Below are positions 1 through 7,514 of a stretch of DNA of 25,045 nucleotides, piece by piece. Each line of letters starts with the position of its first letter. Position 1 is the first letter of the stretch. This DNA comes from Bacillota bacterium (GTDB lineage Bacteria; Bacillota; Clostridia; Clostridiales; Clostridiaceae), in NCBI GenBank assembly GCA_023435985.1, contig JAEZKY010000196.1, positions 1-25,045 of the forward strand. The letters run 5' to 3'. A program made the translations under genes and the position numbers. The notes under the pieces are model-generated. The model was not told the DNA's origin. It worked only from the letters and a program-made list of their open reading frames with translations, and ran no database searches.

Positions 1-128
1 AATCTAATGCAATATATTGTGGTTTTACTATTTCTGCGATAGTACCTAATTATTATTTAAATGATAAAAATTTATTAATGAATTGTTCAATGTGCACTAA
101 AACATTGTTGAAAGAAATTATAGAATAG
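1..128 (+). CDS. possible C-terminal tail of an upstream gene (partial)
   Basis: One forward frame is open from base 3 to a TAG at 126-128, about 41 codons, and ends ...CSMCTKTLLKEIIE. No start is visible because the window begins inside it. I do not recognise a family. Against it being coding, bases 91-109 almost repeat a clearly non-coding stretch at 1404-1422, and a promoter-like layout occupies 86-149. A second frame stops earlier, at 40-42, so the true end of the upstream gene may be there instead. Confidence 0.25.
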   Translation, partial: SNAIYCGFTISAIVPNYYLNDKNLLMNCSMCTKTLLKEIIE

Positions 129-149
129 ATATGTATTTTTTGATACTAT
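86..149 (+). promoter_or_regulatory. promoter of the alcohol dehydrogenase, TGCAC-box type
   Basis: A TGCAC box lies at 93-97, preceded 7 bp earlier by a half-matching TTCA at 86-89. A -35 TAGAAT (121-126) and a -10 TACTAT (144-149) are separated by 17 bp. The box-to--35 distance is 28 bp, identical to the promoters at 1399-1462 and 1710-1773. The sequence after the box (CACTAAAACATTGTT) nearly matches the copy at 1408-1422. The role of the box as an activator site is inferred. Confidence 0.55.
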
Positions 150-159
150 TAGTTTGACG

Positions 160-190
160 AAGATGTCTTTAATATTTATAAAGACATCTT
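160..190 (+). terminator. leader hairpin / intrinsic terminator before the alcohol dehydrogenase
   Basis: A perfect 11-bp inverted repeat (AAGATGTCTTT / AAAGACATCTT, 9-base loop) is followed by a T-rich run. It could end the upstream gene. Because it starts within a few bases of the expected start of the 86-149 promoter, it is more likely a leader terminator or 5' stabilising stem of the downstream transcript. Its 5' arm overlaps a small GAC-GAAGAT-GTC hairpin at 156-167, similar to the AAAGNN-loop hairpins of other leaders in this window. Confidence 0.6.
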
Positions 191-252
191 TTATACTTAT
201 GTAGGTTAAAATGAAGATAGAATAACGCTTAATAATATGGGAGGAATTGAAC

Positions 253-1383
253 ATGAAATTTAATTACAACTTACCGGTAAATTTATTATTCGGAAGAGGA
301 ACAAGCAATGAAATAGGAAAAGAAGTGGCTAAATACGGTAAAAAAGCTCTTATTGTAACAGGAAAAAGCAGTACTAAAAAGAGTGGATTACTTGATAAAG
401 TGATAAATTTATTAAATGACGCGAAAATAGAATATGAAATTTTTGACAAGGTAGAGCAGAATCCTCTCACAACAACGGTATATGAAGGAGTAGAGATTAT
501 AAAAGATACTGGCTGTGATGTTATTTTGGGGCTTGGTGGTGGAAGTATTATGGATGCTGCTAAAAGTATAGCATTTTCAGCCAAAAATCCTGGAGATATA
601 TCAGAATATATATTTGGTATAAAACAAGGAAACGAAGCACTTCCTATAGTTTTAGTTCCAACAACATGTGGAACAGGGAGTGAAGGAAACAGTTTTTCAG
701 TTTTAACAAATCCTGAAACTAAAGATAAAAAGTCGCTTAGAACAAATGCAATAATTGCAAAAGCATCAATTATTGATCCAGAACTAATGATAACAATGCC
801 AAAGAGCATTCTTGCATCGGTTGGATTTGATGCGTTAGCACATAATATGGAAGCTTATGTGTCAAGAATAGGACAGCCATTGACAGATATGAAAGCATTT
901 TATGGTATAAAGTTATTAGCTGACAATTTAATTAAAGTATATAATGACCCATCCGATTTAGAGGCATGGGAAAAAGTAACCTTAGCTAGTACTTTAGGTG
1001 GAATGGTAATTGGAGTAGCAGGAGTAGCAGCACCGCATGGACTTGAACATCCAGCAAGCGGGCTTTATGATATTGTTCATGGAAAAGGACTTGCAGCGCT
1101 TACACCTATAATTGTTGAAAAGTCATGGGAAAGTGATATTCAAAAATATACAGATATCTCAAAATTACTTGGAGGAGCAGATGCAAAGGACTGTGCTGAT
1201 GCTATAAGAAGTTTTCTTGAAAAGATTAATTTAAAAATAACTTTAGGAGAGCTTGGAGCAAAAGAAAAGGATATTGAATGGATGGCGGAAAATTGTATGA
1301 AAGTATCGAAACCAAGTATAGCAAATCATCCAAAAGAATTTACATTAAATGAGATTAAGGATATTTATTATATGTCCCTATAA
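253..1383 (+). CDS. iron-containing (group III) alcohol dehydrogenase
   Basis: The 376-residue cytoplasmic protein belongs to the Fe-ADH family and should interconvert an aldehyde and an alcohol with NAD(P)H. The N-terminal Rossmann-like domain carries the GGGS nucleotide motif at about 95-98. The C-terminal helical domain has the expected metal ligands Asp193 and His197 (GFDALAH), His262 (PHGLEHP) and His276 (HGKGL). Length is normal. I chose the ATG at 253 because GGGAGG at 239-244 is well spaced from it; an in-frame TTG lies at 247. The relatives include butanol and 4-hydroxybutyrate dehydrogenases, but I cannot fix the substrate. Its promoter matches that of the amino acid importer and, more loosely, that of the aminotransferase. 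This suggests it reduces an aldehyde made in the same catabolic route; that link is inferred. Confidence 0.9.
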   Translation: MKFNYNLPVNLLFGRGTSNEIGKEVAKYGKKALIVTGKSSTKKSGLLDKVINLLNDAKIEYEIFDKVEQNPLTTTVYEGVEIIKDTGCDVILGLGGGSIMDAAKSIAFSAKNPGDISEYIFGIKQGNEALPIVLVPTTCGTGSEGNSFSVLTNPETKDKKSLRTNAIIAKASIIDPELMITMPKSILASVGFDALAHNMEAYVSRIGQPLTDMKAFYGIKLLADNLIKVYNDPSDLEAWEKVTLASTLGGMVIGVAGVAAPHGLEHPASGLYDIVHGKGLAALTPIIVEKSWESDIQKYTDISKLLGGADAKDCADAIRSFLEKINLKITLGELGAKEKDIEWMAENCMKVSKPSIANHPKEFTLNEIKDIYYMSL

Positions 1384-1398
1384 GAGTCTTATACTTTG

Positions 1399-1462
1399 TG
1401 CAGTGTGCACTAAAATATTGTTATTATGGATAATAGACTTATAAATTTTAATATGATAATAT
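1399..1462 (+). promoter_or_regulatory. orphan TGCAC-box promoter with no gene directly behind it
   Basis: Direct repeat TGCA-gtg-TGCAC (1399-1410), -35 TAGACT (1434-1439), 17-bp spacer and -10 TAATAT (1457-1462). The spacing is identical to the promoters before the dehydrogenase and the ABC operon. It sits 16 bp after the dehydrogenase stop and points into about 400 bp without a convincing gene. A 22-codon frame ending at 1566 is the only small open stretch, and it has no ribosome site. It may serve the ABC operon as a distal promoter or be left from a lost gene. Confidence 0.5.
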
Positions 1463-1709
1463 ACATACAAGCAAAAAGTTTTTACAAAGTTAAAGAGAGT
1501 TTGTTTGGAAAAGAAGATTTTAATTTTAAGAAATCAATGATGAGAATGAAGGTCTTGAGATAAAATAAAAATAAAGAGTGTTGTTAGTTATATTTTAATT
1601 AAGTAAAGAAGAAATAATTACTTAAATAGATAGAAGAATACTAAATAGAAAAACATGCGTAATTTTTATTTGTTAAATGTATCTGAATAAAGCTTAAGAT
1701 TAAATATTA
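1463..1709. other. gap without a recognised gene
   Basis: This is the middle of the 490-bp space between the dehydrogenase and the ABC ATPase gene. It is AT-rich with scattered stops in all frames I followed. It has no clear hairpin with a T run and no recognisable protein. It lies between two near-identical promoter layouts, consistent with either a lost gene or a long leader. Confidence 0.5.
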
Positions 1710-1773
1710 TGCACACTGCACAAAAAAAATGTTACTTATGGGCATAGAAATTATGAAGACATAATGATAATAT
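1710..1773 (+). promoter_or_regulatory. promoter of the amino acid ABC operon, TGCAC-box type
   Basis: Direct repeat TGCA-cac-TGCAC (1710-1721), -35 TAGAAA (1745-1750), 17-bp spacer and -10 TAATAT (1768-1773). The box-to--35 distance is 28 bp, as in the other copies. An ATGG sequence just upstream of the -35 is also shared with the copy at 1399-1462. The expected transcription start is near 1780, giving a leader that contains the hairpins at 1808-1845. Confidence 0.6.
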
Positions 1774-1807
1774 TATTTTAATTTAAAATAGAACAATTTA
1801 TATTAAA

Positions 1808-1845
1808 TGCAAAGGCGCACTGAGATTAAAACAGTGCGCTTTTTT
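1808..1845 (+). terminator. leader attenuator: AAAGGC hexaloop overlapping an intrinsic terminator
   Basis: The terminator is GCGCACTG (1815-1822) pairing with CAGTGCGC (1832-1839), followed by six T. Its 5' arm overlaps a small hairpin, TGC-AAAGGC-GCA (1808-1819). The two structures cannot form together. The element lies between the promoter and the start codon at 1874, so it can only act on this operon. The loop has A at position 1 and G at position 4, as in ANTAR target hairpins; the resemblance is inferred. Confidence 0.65.
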
Positions 1846-1873
1846 GTATTATAGAGGAATTGGAGTTGAGATT

Positions 1874-2599
1874 ATGTATAAGGTTTGTGAATTGTCAAAA
1901 AAATATGGAGAATTAGAAGTATTAAAAAACATAAGTGTAGATATAAAAGAAGGCGAAGTAGTATGTATCATAGGACCATCAGGCTCAGGGAAAAGTACAT
2001 TTTTAAGATGTTTAAATTTGTTTGAAGTTCCAACAGGCGGGAAAATGTATTATGAAGGAAAAGATATTATGGACAAGTCAATGGATTGCAGATCTCTTAG
2101 AGAAGAAGTGGGAATGGTATTTCAAAAGTTCAATTTATTTCCACTGCATACTGTTATAGAAAATGTTATGCTCGCACCAGTGCTAACAAAAAAGAAAAAT
2201 AGAAAAGAAGCAGAAGAAATAGCATTGGAGCTTCTTAAAAAGGTTGGATTAAAGGATAAAGCAGATGTGTATCCTAAAACTTTATCAGGAGGACAACAGC
2301 AACGTGTTGCTATAGCAAGAGCATTGGCAATGGAACCAAAGATGCTTCTATTTGATGAACCTACATCAGCTTTGGATCCAGAACTAGTTGGTGATGTATT
2401 AGATGTTATGAAACAACTAGCAAAAGATGGTATGACTATGATAGTTGTAACACATGAAATGGGTTTTGCAAGAGACGTATCAGATAGAGTGATTTTTATG
2501 GATAAGGGATATGTGGTTGAAGAAGGAAAACCAAAGGATATTTTTACAAATCCTAAAAATGAGAGAACTAAGGAATTTTTATCTAGAGTATTAAATTAA
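1874..2599 (+). CDS. polar amino acid ABC transporter, ATPase subunit
   Basis: The 241-residue ATPase is of the GlnQ/HisP type and powers amino acid import at the inner face of the membrane. Visible motifs are Walker A GPSGSGKST (34-42), Q-loop near FQK (83-85), signature LSGGQ (137-141), Walker B MLLFDE (157-162) and switch His194 (VTHE). Start at 1874: GGAG at 1860-1863 fits this ATG and the protein then begins as family members do. An in-frame TTG at 1844 lies in the T run of the leader terminator and is unlikely. It is the first gene of an operon with a receptor and a permease. The substrate cannot be named from the ATPase. Confidence 0.93.
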   Translation: MYKVCELSKKYGELEVLKNISVDIKEGEVVCIIGPSGSGKSTFLRCLNLFEVPTGGKMYYEGKDIMDKSMDCRSLREEVGMVFQKFNLFPLHTVIENVMLAPVLTKKKNRKEAEEIALELLKKVGLKDKADVYPKTLSGGQQQRVAIARALAMEPKMLLFDEPTSALDPELVGDVLDVMKQLAKDGMTMIVVTHEMGFARDVSDRVIFMDKGYVVEEGKPKDIFTNPKNERTKEFLSRVLN

Positions 2600-2682
2600 C
2601 AGAAATGTTTTAGTTAAGAAAAATAGTGAAAGTAAGCATAAGCTTTAAATATTAAAAACAATTAAGAAAAGGGGAAATTTTT

Positions 2683-3558
2683 ATGAAAAAACTATGGAGT
2701 AAATTAGTAATATTAACGTTAATTGTAGTGAGTTGTGTTGGATTAATGGCTGGTTGTGGTTCTGGAGGCAGCAGTGCTACATCAGCAAGTGGTAATTCAA
2801 AAGATACTTTGGCGGCAGCAAAAGAGAAAGGTGTATTAACGGTTGGTTCATCAAATGATGCACCATTTGCTTTTATTGATTCTAAGACAAATGAATTTAC
2901 AGGAATTGATGCAGAAGTTATTCAAGAAGTTGCTAAAAGGCTTGGAATTAATAAAGTTGAAATGAAGCAGATACCATTTGAAAATTTATTAGTTGAATTA
3001 AATAATAATTCAGTGGATATGGTAACTGATGGAATGTATGTGAAAGACGAACGTAAAAAGCAAGCTTTATTTACCAATATATGGTATAAAGAAGGAGAAG
3101 CAGTTATTATACCTAAAGATTCAAAAATAAAAAGCAAAGATGATTTAAAAGATGCAGTAATAGGTGGGCAAAAAGGAACAGCATTTTTAGAAACAGCTCA
3201 AAAATGGCAAAAAGATGGTATAGTGAAAGACGTTAAAATATTTGGTAGTCAATCTGAGTTAATGTTAGCTGTAAACACTGGGAAAATAGATGGCTGCATT
3301 ACTGATGGTGCAGTTGCAGGATACACATTATCACAAGATAGTAGCCTAAATTTAAAGATCTTATCACCATATAAAGCAGAAGCAGCCGGAATGATAGCAG
3401 CAGCAGTTAGACAAAAAGATACTGCTCTAGCAGATGCAGTTAATGAACAAATTGACGCAATGAAAAAGGATGGAACTATACTTAAGATTCTTGAGAAATA
3501 TGGAATGAATGAAGATAACGTTGTATCAATTGAAGATGGTAAAACTTCAGATAAGTAA
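2683..3558 (+). CDS. amino acid ABC transporter substrate-binding lipoprotein
   Basis: The 291-residue periplasmic-type binding protein (SBP_bac_3 family) is anchored as a lipoprotein outside the membrane. The signal peptide ends in the lipobox LMAGC with Cys25, followed by a Gly/Ser linker. The binding fold starts at about 50 (VLTVGSSNDAPFAF). Arg124 in the DERKK stretch and Asp208 (CITDGA) sit where this family usually holds the carboxylate and amino groups of the ligand. It should deliver a polar amino acid to the neighbouring permease and ATPase. The family includes glutamine, cystine, arginine and ectoine receptors and I cannot choose between them. A strong ribosome site (AAGGGG) precedes the ATG. 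Confidence 0.9.
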   Translation: MKKLWSKLVILTLIVVSCVGLMAGCGSGGSSATSASGNSKDTLAAAKEKGVLTVGSSNDAPFAFIDSKTNEFTGIDAEVIQEVAKRLGINKVEMKQIPFENLLVELNNNSVDMVTDGMYVKDERKKQALFTNIWYKEGEAVIIPKDSKIKSKDDLKDAVIGGQKGTAFLETAQKWQKDGIVKDVKIFGSQSELMLAVNTGKIDGCITDGAVAGYTLSQDSSLNLKILSPYKAEAAGMIAAAVRQKDTALADAVNEQIDAMKKDGTILKILEKYGMNEDNVVSIEDGKTSDK

Positions 3559-3569
3559 TAATATAAGCT

Positions 3570-3602
3570 AAAAAAGAATCCACATGGAATGGATTCTTTT
3601 TT
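3570..3602 (+). terminator. hairpin between binding-protein and permease genes
   Basis: AAAAAAGAATCC and GGATTCTTTTTT form a 12-bp stem with a 9-base loop and a T run. It lies 12 bp after the receptor stop and 20 bp before the permease ATG. Such a hairpin would let the receptor be made in excess over the membrane subunit, by partial termination or by protecting the upstream 3' end. Confidence 0.7.
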
Positions 3603-3621
3603 AGAAAAGGAGGCAGCATAT

Positions 3622-4329
3622 ATGGACATTTTATCTAAATTAGATTTTAACACTGCATTTAAATATTTAGTACCTTCTTTAGTAGATGGTCTTTGGATTG
3701 TAGTGCAAGCTACAATATTTGGATTTTTCTTGGCAATAATTATAGGATTATTTATTGCAATTGGGCGAGTTAGTAAAATAAAGGCTTTAAGAGGAATTTT
3801 AGTAGTATTTTTAGAGTTTATTAGAGGAACTCCATTATTAGTTCAATTAGTATACATGTATTATGTGGTACCATTATTATTATCTTTGGTTATACAAATT
3901 TGGAGTCCTGGATACCAATTTAAAATAAGTTCATTAGCGGCAGGAACTATTGGTCTTGGAATTAATTATGGCTGCTATATATCAGAAGTTATTCGCTCAT
4001 CGATAGTATCAATAGATGGTGGGCAAACGGAGGCTGCATTGGCACTTGGGCTTACAAATAATCAAGCTTTATTTAAAATAGTTATACCTCAAGCTTTACG
4101 TAATTCAATACCTGTATTTGGAAATTATTTGGTGATGATGTTAAAGGATACATCACTACTTGCATATGTATCAGTCAGCGAGCTTTTATTGCGTACTCAA
4201 AGTTATGCTTCACAATCATTTTTAACTATTGAATCATATACAATTTTGGCAGGATTTTATTTGGTATTAAGTCTGCCGCTTTCTCAATTAGTAAAATTGG
4301 TGGAAAAGAAAATGCTTAAGTTTAACTAA
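3622..4329 (+). CDS. amino acid ABC transporter, permease subunit
   Basis: The 235-residue integral membrane protein belongs to the His/Glu/Gln/Arg/opine permease family and forms the channel of the importer. About five to six hydrophobic segments are visible, starting near 14-45. The cytoplasmic EAA loop reads GGQTEAALALGLTNNQALFKI and contacts the ATPase. I start at the ATG at 3622 because AAAGGAGG lies at 3606-3613. An in-frame ATG at 3589 falls inside the preceding hairpin. It is the only permease gene, so the channel is probably a homodimer. It is the last gene of the operon. Confidence 0.92.
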   Translation: MDILSKLDFNTAFKYLVPSLVDGLWIVVQATIFGFFLAIIIGLFIAIGRVSKIKALRGILVVFLEFIRGTPLLVQLVYMYYVVPLLLSLVIQIWSPGYQFKISSLAAGTIGLGINYGCYISEVIRSSIVSIDGGQTEAALALGLTNNQALFKIVIPQALRNSIPVFGNYLVMMLKDTSLLAYVSVSELLLRTQSYASQSFLTIESYTILAGFYLVLSLPLSQLVKLVEKKMLKFN

Positions 4330-4673
4330 ACTAATTTAAATTTGATAAGCAATTAAGCATTGATTGATAAATTATTTTCGTTTGTATCATTGATTAGAAA
4401 AAAATTATAATCGAAAATCTAATAGTTTTATTTTAAAGAATCTTGCAAGGCTCGATTACCGTGAATTGTATATTTAAATAAGAGAATTAGATCAGATAAT
4501 TGTAGCCAAAGCTTTATTCAAAATAATTGACTATAGATATCTGATCTTATTCGGTTTGCCTATATTATGTATAATATAAATTTTATGTAATTAACTCTTT
4601 TTTTATAGATAAATATATGATAAAAATATAATAAGCGTAAGCAATTATTTTGATGAAGCATATGAAAGAAAAC
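4330..4673. promoter_or_regulatory. gap with a likely promoter for the first PucR regulator
   Basis: There is no gene in this stretch. The best promoter I see is TTATTC (4547-4552), 17 bp, TATAAT (4570-4575). It lacks the TGCAC box found upstream of the other units. The rest is AT-rich; the small repeats CATTGATTGATAA and CATTGATTAGAA near 4358 and 4388 may be incidental. Confidence 0.35.
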
Positions 4674-4715
4674 AACAAGTTCAAATATGCAGGCGAATTG
4701 ACTTGTTATTTTTTT
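4674..4715 (+). terminator. leader terminator before the first PucR regulator
   Basis: AACAAGT (4674-4680) and ACTTGTT (4701-4707) pair. CAA/TTG extends the stem inside a one-base bulge, and a T run follows (4709-4715). The loop contains ATGCAGGCG, close to the ATGCAAAGGCG of the 1808-1845 leader but lacking the clean six-base hairpin. It lies 35 bp before the start codon, so it should attenuate the regulator gene. Confidence 0.55.
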
Positions 4716-4749
4716 GATAATGCCTAAGTAGAGGGTAAAGGTGAATTCT

Positions 4750-5970
4750 ATGTCAATTTCGGTAAAAGATATACTTAAATTAGAGTCTTTAAAAAAAATA
4801 AATCTTGTTGCTGGAGAAGCGGGGCTGGAGAAAAGTATAGAGTGGATATACGTGGCGGAATGTTTTGAAGATCCATTGGAAGGGATCAAGTGGCTTCAAG
4901 GGGGAGAAATTATATTCATAACAGGCGTTGGAATTAAGGATAATGTTGAGTTATTACTAGATTTAATTAAAGGGATAAATGAGAAAAATGGATCAGGACT
5001 TATAGTAAACATAGGTCCATATATAAAAAAAATACCTAAAAAAGCAATAGAACTTGCAGATAAACTTCAAATGCCACTATTTACGCTTCCATGGGAAGTA
5101 AAACTGGTTGCGGTTTCTAGAGAGATTAGCAATGCTATAGTTTTATCTCGTATAGAAGAAAATTCACTAACTCATTTTCTTAGTAATATTTTATTTGGAG
5201 ATGGAGAGATAGAAGGGGATGCAATACAGAAAGCTGCATATTTTGGTTATAACCTAGCTGGAGAATGCTGTATATGCGTTATAGACATTGACGGATTTGA
5301 AAGATATTTAAAGCTGAAAAAGTTAGAAGACGAAGTGAGCATTTCTAGAATTAAAATTACATTTAGGAAGATAGTACAAGATATATTAGAAAAACATGCA
5401 TTAAAGGTACCTATAATTGATAAAGATGATGCAGTAATTTTCTTTATTAGATCAGAAGAAAACTGCATGAATAGATTAAATAGGGCACTAGTAGAAATAC
5501 AAGAAGTGATAAAAAAGCGTATGGATGGCCTTTCTGTAAGTGTAGGTATTGGAAATCCTTATAAAGATTTAAAAATGATGAAGCAATCATTAAGCGAAGC
5601 AGAATTAGCCATTGATAGTGCAAAATGTCAAGGATTAGATGATACAATTACTAGGTATAAGGATATAGGAATCTATGGATTGCTCTTTAGTATTAAAAAT
5701 AGAACTATATTAGAAAACTATTTTACAGAGGTTTTGGGAGAAATAAGCAGCAGTGATAATAAAGATAATAATTTAATTGAAATATTAGAAACATATTTAA
5801 ATGAAAATTGCAATATTACAGCTACAGCAGAGAAGTTGTTTTTACATAGAAATACTCTTAAGTATAAGATAAAAAAAATAGAAGAGTTATTGAATTGTGA
5901 TTTGCATAATTTTAATGACTGCATAAAAGTAAAAATTGCATTATATGTTAATACTGTATTGAAAAAATGA
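4750..5970 (+). CDS. PucR-family transcriptional regulator (copy 1)
   Basis: The 406-residue regulator has an N-terminal PucR domain (about 5-130, starting MSISVKDILKLESLK), a central GGDEF-like CdaR-type region (about 150-300) and a C-terminal PucR-type helix-turn-helix (about 345-400, with LFLHRNTLKYKIKKIEELL). Family members control purine, amino acid or related nitrogen-source genes as cytoplasmic activators. I start at ATG 4750 because it matches the start of the paralogue at 6256; an in-frame GTG lies at 4741. Its place between an amino acid importer and an aminotransferase suggests these are its targets. The ligand is unknown. Confidence 0.88.
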   Translation: MSISVKDILKLESLKKINLVAGEAGLEKSIEWIYVAECFEDPLEGIKWLQGGEIIFITGVGIKDNVELLLDLIKGINEKNGSGLIVNIGPYIKKIPKKAIELADKLQMPLFTLPWEVKLVAVSREISNAIVLSRIEENSLTHFLSNILFGDGEIEGDAIQKAAYFGYNLAGECCICVIDIDGFERYLKLKKLEDEVSISRIKITFRKIVQDILEKHALKVPIIDKDDAVIFFIRSEENCMNRLNRALVEIQEVIKKRMDGLSVSVGIGNPYKDLKMMKQSLSEAELAIDSAKCQGLDDTITRYKDIGIYGLLFSIKNRTILENYFTEVLGEISSSDNKDNNLIEILETYLNENCNITATAEKLFLHRNTLKYKIKKIEELLNCDLHNFNDCIKVKIALYVNTVLKK

Positions 5971-5977
5971 TGTTTTA

Positions 5978-6041
5978 TATATTATGGACAAAATTTTTAT
6001 ATCCTTTGGACATATAAAATATAAGAAGAATTTTATATAAT
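5978..6041 (+). promoter_or_regulatory. promoter of the second PucR gene, TGCAC-like box
   Basis: TGGAC (5985-5989) lies exactly 28 bp before the -35 TATAAA (6013-6018). A 17-bp spacer and -10 TATAAT (6036-6041) follow. The TGGACAT just before the -35 resembles TGGGCAT and TGGACAT in the promoters at 1710-1773 and 7515-7578. The box itself is a 4 of 5 match to TGCAC. Confidence 0.5.
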
Positions 6042-6045
6042 GTGT

Positions 6046-6080
6046 AGAAATAAGAAATAAGAAATAAGAAATAAGAAATA
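6046..6080 (+). repeat. five tandem copies of the heptamer AGAAATA
   Basis: Five perfect copies of a 7-bp unit run without interruption. They start about five bases after the -10 and end 17 bases before the leader terminator, so they lie at the very start of the transcribed leader. A perfect short repeat of this kind can gain or lose units by slippage. Confidence 0.85.
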
Positions 6081-6085
6081 TTAAA

Positions 6086-6130
6086 TGGGCAATGCTAGTC
6101 TATCACTTGTAGTGATAGACTTTTGTTTTT
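6086..6130 (+). terminator. leader terminator before the second PucR gene
   Basis: GTCTATCACT (6098-6107) pairs with AGTGATAGAC (6111-6120), followed by TTTTGTTTTT. Upstream, TGGGC and GTCTA can pair weakly around the loop AATGCTA, using the 5' arm of the terminator. This is a looser version of the hexaloop-versus-terminator arrangement in the other leaders. The start codon is at 6256. Confidence 0.6.
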
Positions 6131-6255
6131 ATAACTTTGATTAACAAAAATTTGAGGCAGATAAAGTAAGTATTATATTTAAATAAAAAAGCTGCTTTTA
6201 AGTGCAATCATTAGCTATTCCCATTTAATTATTAATTGAGTAAAGGGATGATTAT

Positions 6256-7479
6256 ATGGCAATTTTAGTGAAAGATATTTTAAAATTGGAGACTCTTAAG
6301 GAAATGAAACTTGTGGGTGGTAATATGGGTTTAGAAAAATGCATAGAATGGGTATATGTATCGGAATGCCTTGAGGATCCTTTAGAAGGAATTAAGTGGC
6401 TGCAAGGAGGGGAAATAGTTATTATAACTGGAGTAGGAATAAAAAGTGATAGCAGTGTTTTGACTAAGCTTATTGAGGGAATAAGCAAAAGAAGCGGAGC
6501 AGCGCTCATTGTAAATGTAGGGAGATACATAAAGGAGATTCCAAAGCAAGCTATAGAGAAAGCAGATAAGTTAGAGCTGCCATTATTTACATTACCATGG
6601 GAAGTAAGATTAGTTGAAGTTTCAAAGGAAATAAGCAACACAATCATATTAGCACGAATTGAAGAAAAATTCATGAATGATTTTCTAAATAATGTACTGT
6701 TTGGCCAAATGGATTTAGGTATAAATATAAAAGAAAAAGCAAGTTATTTCGGTTATAATCTCCAGGGTAGGTGCTGTATATGTATTATAAAGATAAACAA
6801 CTCCAAAGGGGGTTCTAAGATGCAAAGTTTAGAAGATGAAATAAGTATTTCAAAAGTTAAGCTAACCTTTAGAAAATTAGTACAAGATACATTGTTGAAG
6901 TATTCATTAAAAGTTCCGATTATTGATAACGATGATGAAATAATCTTTTTAAATAGAGCGGAAGAAAATTCTATGAATAGGCTTAATAAAGCACTAATGG
7001 AAATACAAGAAATGATTAAGAGTCGTCATATGAATGGAATTTCTACGAATATTGGTATTGGAAATGGTTATGAGGATATGAATTTAATGAAGGATTCTTT
7101 TAATGAGGCTAAAATAGTTATTGATAGCTTAAAATGTGAAGGACTTACTCAAGTAATTAGAAAATATAGTGAAATTGGAGTATATAGTTTAATATTTGGT
7201 ATTGAAAATAAAAAAATATTGGAGAATTATTGCAGACAGGTAATTGGACCAATTATTGAAAAATCAAATAAAAATAAAGATATTAGTTCTATTGAAATAT
7301 TGGATATGTATTTAAATGAAAATTGTAATGTTAGTATAGCAGCAGAAAAATTGTATTTACATAGAAATACGCTTACATATCGAATAAAAAAAATAGAACA
7401 ACTACTTAACTGTAATCTGCATAATTTTGAAGAATGTCTCAAAATAAAAATGGCTTTATATATAAGTAAAACTTTATAG
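6256..7479 (+). CDS. PucR-family transcriptional regulator (copy 2)
   Basis: This 407-residue paralogue of the regulator at 4750 aligns over its full length: PucR domain (about 5-130, MAILVKDILKLETLK), central CdaR-like region and C-terminal helix-turn-helix (LYLHRNTLTYRIKKIEQLL). Long identical stretches around ECxEDPLEGIKWLQGGE show a tandem duplication that has since diverged. AAAGGG precedes the ATG. It is separately transcribed from a promoter with the TGCAC-like box, unlike copy 1, so the two may form a cascade or auto-regulate. The ligand is unknown. Confidence 0.88.
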   Translation: MAILVKDILKLETLKEMKLVGGNMGLEKCIEWVYVSECLEDPLEGIKWLQGGEIVIITGVGIKSDSSVLTKLIEGISKRSGAALIVNVGRYIKEIPKQAIEKADKLELPLFTLPWEVRLVEVSKEISNTIILARIEEKFMNDFLNNVLFGQMDLGINIKEKASYFGYNLQGRCCICIIKINNSKGGSKMQSLEDEISISKVKLTFRKLVQDTLLKYSLKVPIIDNDDEIIFLNRAEENSMNRLNKALMEIQEMIKSRHMNGISTNIGIGNGYEDMNLMKDSFNEAKIVIDSLKCEGLTQVIRKYSEIGVYSLIFGIENKKILENYCRQVIGPIIEKSNKNKDISSIEILDMYLNENCNVSIAAEKLYLHRNTLTYRIKKIEQLLNCNLHNFEECLKIKMALYISKTL

Positions 7480-7514
7480 AGTTTATTCTCAGAGCTAAGC
7501 TACAGAATGTTTTA

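Noticed and set aside
264..809. Long minus-strand open frame opposite the alcohol dehydrogenase
   Set aside because: It lies antisense to a gene with full family motifs, has no ribosome site, and its product has no recognisable features; the same holds for the other antisense frames.
1735..1775. Sigma-54 type promoter suggested by TGGGCAT and TGGACAT near the -35 regions
   Set aside because: The GG-to-GC spacing and the TTGC element of sigma-54 promoters are absent, while a good -35/-10 pair with 17-bp spacing is present.
4534..4562. Sixth TGCAC-type promoter before the first PucR gene
   Set aside because: TAGATA has no TATAAT-like element at 17 bp and no box at 28 bp, so only the ordinary promoter at 4547-4575 is kept.
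6046..6080. CRISPR-like repeat
   Set aside because: The 7-bp units are contiguous with no spacers, so it is a simple tandem repeat.
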